Under the pieces are notes generated by a model, which was not told where the DNA came from, ran no database searches, and saw only the letters and a list, made by a program, of their open reading frames with translations. The translations under genes and the position numbers were made by a program. DNA of 37,629 nucleotides. It comes from an uncultured Schlesneria sp. (GTDB lineage Bacteria; Planctomycetota; Planctomycetia; Planctomycetales; Planctomycetaceae). The stretch is taken from the NCBI GenBank assembly GCA_903911795.1, contig CAIWEX010000423.1:1-37629 (forward strand). The letters run 5' to 3'. Numbering within the stretch: position 1 is the first letter of the stretch; the number at the start of each line of letters is the position of its first letter. Positions 33,264 through 37,629 of the stretch are shown one piece after another.

Positions 33264-33306
33264 CAGGCCGGGTTTCGATTCTTGTCGAAACCCGGCCTGT
33301 TTTGTT
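33264..33306 (+). terminator. Rho-independent terminator of ahcY
   Basis: CAGGCCGGGTTTCGA - TTCTTG - TCGAAACCCGGCCTG is a perfect 15-bp stem followed by TTTTGTT, 29 bases after the stop codon. Confidence 0.95.
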
Positions 33307-33354
33307 GTCGTGATCGCACATTCTGCCTCTCATTTTCCTGCCAAATGTCCGGAA

Positions 33355-33416
33355 TTGAAGAGGAGACCTTCGGTCGGCCGTTTCGGCGGGGTCGGGAGAC
33401 CCGCGCCGAGCGCGTC
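33355..33416. repeat. Pair of short palindromes (GACC-type intergenic repeat)
   Basis: GAGACCTTCGGTCGGCC and GGTCGGGAGACCCGC lie next to each other just after the stop of the minus-strand HEAGH gene. Similar GGTCGGGAGACC-type repeats are common between planctomycete genes. They may help terminate the HEAGH gene. Confidence 0.45.
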
Positions 33417-33421
33417 TGCGA

Positions 33422-33901
33422 TTACATCCCGATCCAGTCACGGATGATGTCTCGCACTTCTTCTGTTTCCAGAGTCTCGTGAGCCAGTAGATGATCCGCC
33501 AATGCGGCGATGGCGGACCAGTTAGGTTCGGCGTCCATGAAGCGATAGAGTTCGCCGGTGGTTTGTTCGAGATATTCCAGACGGCGGCGATCATCTGGAA
33601 TCAGCACAGCAGCCAGTTCCCACGCGGCCTGCCAGTCATGTGCCCACTCTGCGACGAGGCCGGGATGGAATGGGTCACCCGTATAGAGCATTTCTGCAAC
33701 AGGTCCGGCGAGTGAGACCTTGACGGCTCGTTCGTGAAATTCGCGGTCGCTGAACTTGGATCGTTTCCAGAAAATCTGCGTATCCCCGAATCGCTCGGGG
33801 CCGTCGTCATTATCTGGGTCAATCGTTACGGACTTCACCCGAGCTCCCAGCCGCGTCGCCATGAATGCATGTCCCGCTTCATGATAGGCGGTCGGTTCCA
33901 T
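33422..33901 (-). CDS. Stand-alone HEAGH protein related to FtsH-type (M41) peptidases
   Basis: This 159-residue protein has no AAA+ domain or membrane segment. It opens with MEPTAYHEAGHAFMATRLGA, which contains the zinc-binding HEAGH, followed by VKSVTIDPDNDDG. The SLAGPVAEMLYTGDP segment that follows resembles the LAGRAAE region of FtsH. It ends with a helical part (VRDIIRDWIGM). It therefore looks like an isolated M41-type peptidase domain; whether a third zinc ligand is present cannot be told by eye. The start at 33901 places HEAGH at residue 7, very close to the N-terminus as in related short proteins. The frame is open to 33961. Confidence 0.75.
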   Translation of the reverse strand: MEPTAYHEAGHAFMATRLGARVKSVTIDPDNDDGPERFGDTQIFWKRSKFSDREFHERAVKVSLAGPVAEMLYTGDPFHPGLVAEWAHDWQAAWELAAVLIPDDRRRLEYLEQTTGELYRFMDAEPNWSAIAALADHLLAHETLETEEVRDIIRDWIGM

Positions 33902-34047
33902 CGGAAGACTCTTTGAATGAGCGTTGTAGAAGGATTGGGACACGGAGTGCACGGAAATCACGGAGGGGAACGCCCCCTGATTGTGGAACCAGCCTCAAAG
34001 ACAATTTGTACCTAAACCAAGTACGAAACACCCCATTTCAAGGCTTT

Positions 34048-35403
34048 TCAGCGCAACAGCCAGGCGGATGGCGATTCCAGTGCCTGACTTAATGTTTGCA
34101 AGAATCGGGCGGCAGGAGCACCGTCAAGGATTCTGTGATCAAACGTCAGGCTGAGCGTCATTTGATCTCGCGGGATGATCTGATTGTCGACCACTGCTGG
34201 TTCTCGACGAATCCGGCCCATGCCCAGGATGGCTGCTTCGGGGGAATTGATGATGGGTGTGAATCCATCGATCCCGAATCCTCCGAGATTCGTAATCGTG
34301 AAGACACTTCCCTGCATGTCATTCGCTTTCAGTTGACCGGCGCGCGTCCTGCTGATCAGGTCACTGGTCCGACTGCAGACCTCTGTCACCGTCAGTGATG
34401 GCACGTTGCGGATAACAGGGACCAGCAAGCCCGCGTCGGTATCGACAGCCAGTCCGATGCTGATTTCCTCGGGGATCACCAATTGGTTCTCGCCCCATTG
34501 TGCCATCACCTGCGGTTGTTGCGCAAGGACCATGGCGGATAGCTTGATTGCGACATCCGAATACGACGGCACGACGTCACCTCCTGCGGCTTTGAATTGT
34601 TGTCGCAGGCTTACCAGATTCGTGGCATCGATGCGGGTCGTCAAAGTGACGGGGGCAGTTTGCTGGCGGCTGTTCGTCATCCGATCCGCGATCGTGCGGC
34701 GATGACGCGTCATTGGAATCGAAGTACCTTTAGACGTCGCATTCGAACTCGCTGAACTCGTCGTTTTGGGTCGCTTCGCTGCCGCAAGAATATCGCGTTC
34801 GCGGACGCGACCATCACGCCCCGAGCCGTCGACCGTCTTCCAGTCGACTCCTAATTCCCTGGCGATCCGCCGGGCTCGCGGACTCGCGACATTCGAACGG
34901 CTCGTTTGTTGACGCGCAACGGGATTTGCAGTGACAAGATCCGACGCCAGGATTCGTCCGGCAGGACCACTCCCCGCGACTTGACTGAGGTTGATGCCAC
35001 GTTCACGAGCCATGCGGCGCACGGAGGGTGGAGCCGCGGATTCTGTGGCTGGCTCGACGAGAGACGAGGCCTTCGCCACAGGAGATACTGCTGAAACATT
35101 GCTGGCTGCAGTGACGTTGACTGCTACTGTGCCTGTTGAGGAACCGGGAGTTGCTTCACCCGTTGCGACGAGATAGCCGATGACTGCTCCAACGGCGACA
35201 GTCGTGTTCGGCTGTGGGGCCGTCGGTGGAATGCGAAGAATCCCGCCGTCGACAGCTTCGACGTCCTGAGCGGCTTTCTCACCTTCGAGTTCAAACAACG
35301 CTTCGCCCGGCGTGACGACATCGCCGTCCCGCTTCAACCAACGTACGAAAACCCCCTCTTCCATCGACCAGCCGAGTCGGGGGATTATGATCTCGAAAGC
35401 CAT
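34048..35403 (-). CDS. Dihydrolipoamide acyltransferase (E2) with two subunit-binding domains
   Basis: This 451-residue protein has a lipoyl domain at 1-80 with the lipoylated Lys43 in LEGEKAAQD. Two peripheral subunit-binding domains follow, at about 124-157 (SVRRMARERGINLSQV..GSGPAGRI) and 173-206 (RARRIARELGVDWKTV..GSGRDGRV). The catalytic domain (about 225-451) carries the SFDHRILDGAPAARF-type active site with His and Asp. One subunit-binding domain is usual, so the duplicate is a striking feature. It is encoded 14 bases downstream of the E1 gene in one operon, with GGAG before the start. It acetylates CoA within the 2-oxoacid/acetoin dehydrogenase complex. The E3 gene is not in the window. 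Confidence 0.95.
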   Translation of the reverse strand: MAFEIIIPRLGWSMEEGVFVRWLKRDGDVVTPGEALFELEGEKAAQDVEAVDGGILRIPPTAPQPNTTVAVGAVIGYLVATGEATPGSSTGTVAVNVTAASNVSAVSPVAKASSLVEPATESAAPPSVRRMARERGINLSQVAGSGPAGRILASDLVTANPVARQQTSRSNVASPRARRIARELGVDWKTVDGSGRDGRVRERDILAAAKRPKTTSSASSNATSKGTSIPMTRHRRTIADRMTNSRQQTAPVTLTTRIDATNLVSLRQQFKAAGGDVVPSYSDVAIKLSAMVLAQQPQVMAQWGENQLVIPEEISIGLAVDTDAGLLVPVIRNVPSLTVTEVCSRTSDLISRTRAGQLKANDMQGSVFTITNLGGFGIDGFTPIINSPEAAILGMGRIRREPAVVDNQIIPRDQMTLSLTFDHRILDGAPAARFLQTLSQALESPSAWLLR

Positions 35404-35417
35404 GCGTTACTCCAAGT

Positions 35418-37403
35418 CTATTCGTTCATCAGGTCGCGGATCGCCTGGGCAATGTCTTGGGCCTGGGGGACAACCATCTTTTCCAAGCTCGGACTATACG
35501 GTGTCGGAGTAAAGGCTCCGTTGATTCGTTTGATCGGTGCATCCAGATCATTGAACCCTCGATCGGCGATCTGAGCTGCCACTTCACTCGCAATGCTGCA
35601 GGGGCCAAACGTCTCATCCACGATCAACAGCCGTCCGGTCTTATGGACAGATTGCAGGATCGTGTCGATATCCAGAGGCGAAACCGTTCGCGGATCGACG
35701 ACTTCCACCGAGATCCCCGCATTTTCCAGTTCATCACAGACCGAAAGCGTCAGATGAACCATTCGTGCGAGGGCGACGACTGTGACGTCGTGCCCTGTTC
35801 GCGTGATCGCCGCCTTGCCGAATTCAATCTCGTAATCACCGTCCGGGACGGGGCCCTTGATCGAGAGGATTTCACGATGCTCCAGAAACATCACTGGGTC
35901 GTTGCAGCGCAATGCATGCTTGAGCAAACCCTTGGCATCGGCCGCATTCGATGGCACGACAACCCGCAGGCCAGGGACTTGCGAGTACATCGGGTAGTAA
36001 TTGCCGGAATGGTGCGTCGCGGCAGAATGGCCGATGCCGATACAGCCTCGCAGCAGTACGGGCATCTTCAAACGACCGCTGCTCATGTACTGCATCTTGG
36101 CAATCTGGTTGATGATTTCGCCGACCGAATCGAGCACAAAATCGGCGAACATGAAATCGATAACGGGTCGAGTCCCCGTCATTCCCGCCCCGCAGGCCAA
36201 TCCGACGAAACCTCGTTCACAGATCGGGGTGTCACAAAGGCGTTCCGCACCGTAAAGATCGAACAGCCCCGCTGTTGTTTTGAAGTTGCCACCCCGGACA
36301 CCGATCCCTTCCCCCATGACGAAAATCCTGGGGTTGGTTTTCATTTCTTCGGCGAGTGCTTCATGGGTCGCCTGCGTCATCGTGATCGAACGGGTCGCCG
36401 GGGGAGGTGCAGGGATCGGCGGTGACGGCTCGGAGTAGACATGTCGCGTGGCGGATGCTGGATCCGGCACTGGACTCGCTTCGGCGAAATCGCGGGCTTC
36501 TTTCACGATCGAAGCCACTTCACTGTCAATCGCATCGAACTGGCTGGCGGTCACTTTCTGACTCGCCGTTTGTCGCAAACGAGTGATCGGACATTTCTTC
36601 TTCCATTCTTCCACGTCTTCGCGAGTTCGATAGGTGAAGTCTCCCATTCCTTCCGCATGAGCCCGCGTGCGATAGGTCTTGCATTCAATCAGAGTTGGGC
36701 CGCCACCCGTTCGGGCTCGCTTCACGGCTTCTCCGGCGACGCGATAGATCTCCAGGACATCGTTGCCGTCGAGTGTAAACCCCGGCATTCCGTAGGCTTC
36801 TCCGCGACTACCGACATTTGGGTTTCCTGCCGCGTAGGCATTGGGGACTTCGGTTGCGAACTGATTGTTTTCACAGATGAACAGGACTGGCAGTTTCCAG
36901 ATGCTGGCCATGTTCAGGCCTTCGTGGAAGGCACCGTTATTGGACGCTCCATCACCGAAAAACGCGACCGCGACATTATCGGTCTTGAGCAGCTTGAAAC
37001 TGTATCCGCCGCCGCACGCCTGCAGGATACAGGGGCCAACGATACCGCTGGTCCCCATCATGCCGATTTCCGGAGAGAACAAGTGCATGCTGCCTCCACG
37101 GCCACGGGAACAACCCGCTGCACGCCCGAAGAGTTCCGCCATCAATTCACTCGGCGGCATCCCCTTGGCGAGTGCGTGTCCATGTCCCCGGTGCGTACTG
37201 AAGACCACATCCTCAGGCCGCAGATGGGCAGCAACCCCAGTCGCGATTGCTTCTTCTCCGACGTACGTATGACAAGCACCGTGGATCAACCCGCGCTGGT
37301 GGCAGCGAGCCAGTTCCTCCTCGGTCTGTCGAATCGTCTGCATGACACGATAAAGCGACTGAATGACATCACTGGCAGGGAGAGTTACGTCGGCTGCTGG
37401 CAT
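35418..37403 (-). CDS. Fused alpha/beta E1 subunit of a 2-oxoacid (or acetoin) dehydrogenase
   Basis: This 661-residue protein has an alpha part (about 1-325) with YVGEEAIATGVAAHL, STHRGHGHALAKG, RGRGGSMHLFS and the thiamine diphosphate motif GDGASNNGAFHEGLNMASIWKLPVLFICENN. A linker rich in Pro/Ala (about 315-340) leads to a beta part (about 340-661) with MGEGIGVRGGNFKTTAGL, DTPICERGFVGLACGAGMTG, GIGHSAATHHSG and VVDPRTVSPLD. Separate alpha and beta genes are the rule, so this is a fusion. The alpha part is most like the pyruvate/acetoin type. The start at 37403 has CAGGAA upstream. It heads the operon with E2, where it decarboxylates the substrate and hands the acyl group to E2 lipoate. Confidence 0.95.
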   Translation of the reverse strand: MPAADVTLPASDVIQSLYRVMQTIRQTEEELARCHQRGLIHGACHTYVGEEAIATGVAAHLRPEDVVFSTHRGHGHALAKGMPPSELMAELFGRAAGCSRGRGGSMHLFSPEIGMMGTSGIVGPCILQACGGGYSFKLLKTDNVAVAFFGDGASNNGAFHEGLNMASIWKLPVLFICENNQFATEVPNAYAAGNPNVGSRGEAYGMPGFTLDGNDVLEIYRVAGEAVKRARTGGGPTLIECKTYRTRAHAEGMGDFTYRTREDVEEWKKKCPITRLRQTASQKVTASQFDAIDSEVASIVKEARDFAEASPVPDPASATRHVYSEPSPPIPAPPPATRSITMTQATHEALAEEMKTNPRIFVMGEGIGVRGGNFKTTAGLFDLYGAERLCDTPICERGFVGLACGAGMTGTRPVIDFMFADFVLDSVGEIINQIAKMQYMSSGRLKMPVLLRGCIGIGHSAATHHSGNYYPMYSQVPGLRVVVPSNAADAKGLLKHALRCNDPVMFLEHREILSIKGPVPDGDYEIEFGKAAITRTGHDVTVVALARMVHLTLSVCDELENAGISVEVVDPRTVSPLDIDTILQSVHKTGRLLIVDETFGPCSIASEVAAQIADRGFNDLDAPIKRINGAFTPTPYSPSLEKMVVPQAQDIAQAIRDLMNE

Positions 37404-37573
37404 TACGATTTCCTGGCACTATTCGAAGCAGTTTGAAGTCAATTCGGATGGAGTCGAAGAATATGTAGGTAAAGGTATTTTGTACGGCAGAATTTGAGTA
37501 GCCGAAATCGTGAGAGTTCGGAGATGCATTGAAGAAACGTGAATTCTCTCGAATTCAGCGACGAATGGGGTGG

Positions 37574-37601
37574 CACTGGCGGCAGCCTTGGGCCGCCAGT
37601 G
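37574..37601 (+). repeat. Hairpin repeat, conserved-loop family, copy 4
   Basis: CACTGGCGGC - AGCCTTGG - GCCGCCAGTG, preceded by GGGGTGG. It has the same stem as copy 2 and the same loop as copy 1. It lies 170 bases upstream of the E1 gene start, in an otherwise featureless 226-base stretch to the window edge. Confidence 0.8.
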
Positions 37602-37629
37602 TCTGGTGAAAGCCTTGCAGAATTGTACC

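Noticed and set aside
35457-37436. Two long plus-strand open frames (322 and 331 codons) opposite the E1 gene
   Set aside because: Both are antisense shadows of the E1 fusion. Their composition is not protein-like (many Arg, His and Cys without pattern), and no ribosome sites are seen.

Overview
The window looks like a piece of planctomycete chromosome with moderate GC, possibly from the Schlesneria/Gimesia side of the phylum. The supporting evidence is a DUF1559 prepilin-like protein, a DUF1501 twin-arginine secreted protein, a DUF6268 outer-membrane-type protein, a planctomycete-type Flp-like membrane peptide, a fused E1 alpha/beta dehydrogenase, and several kinds of intergenic palindromic repeat. 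No tRNA, rRNA, CRISPR array, transposase or integrase was seen. Species assignment is inference.

Region 1 (1-4707) is a run of seven mostly short genes, all on the minus strand. They are a secreted protein cut by the window edge, a zinc-ribbon membrane protein, a SUKH (SMI1/KNR4) protein, a SAM methyltransferase, a small HEAT-like protein, a macro-domain protein and an ankyrin-repeat protein. Region 2 (4899-7763) is one plus-strand gene for a four-PAS hybrid histidine kinase. Region 3 (7827-13000) returns to short minus-strand genes of unknown function. It also holds two gene remnants (a frameshifted duplicate of the 8756-9316 gene and the tail of a GxxExxY protein) and several imperfect palindromes resembling integron attC sites. 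Regions 1 and 3 together look like an accessory gene bank, perhaps an old cassette array enriched in immunity-type folds (SUKH, ankyrin).

Region 4 (12979-17392) is a self-contained operon: a GntR/YtrA-type repressor with a perfect palindromic operator over its own promoter, an ABC ATPase joined by ATGA overlap, and a very large ABC-2-type membrane protein. Region 5 (17750-28100) is a pseudopilus/type II secretion-like cluster. It contains a short GspE/PilB ATPase, three successive GspF/PilC-like membrane proteins, three minor pseudopilins of I/J/K type, a DUF1559 pseudopilin, a convergent DUF6268 outer-membrane-type gene, and a secreted protein with STN/secretin-N-like modules. No full secretin, GspL/M or prepilin peptidase is present. 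The tripled GspF and the histidine at +5 of one pseudopilin make this the most unusual locus in the window.

Region 6 (28323-31492) holds the DUF1501 gene, the Flp-like gene with a strong downstream hairpin, an empty 770-base stretch, and a small helical-repeat protein. Region 7 (31877-37403) is metabolic. It has S-adenosylhomocysteinase with a textbook terminator, a stand-alone HEAGH (M41-like) protein, and a minus-strand E1(alpha-beta fusion)-E2 operon of a 2-oxoacid or acetoin dehydrogenase complex whose E2 carries two subunit-binding domains.

Four copies of a hairpin with a conserved loop (about AGYCTTGG) and differing but still paired stems lie between genes across the window.
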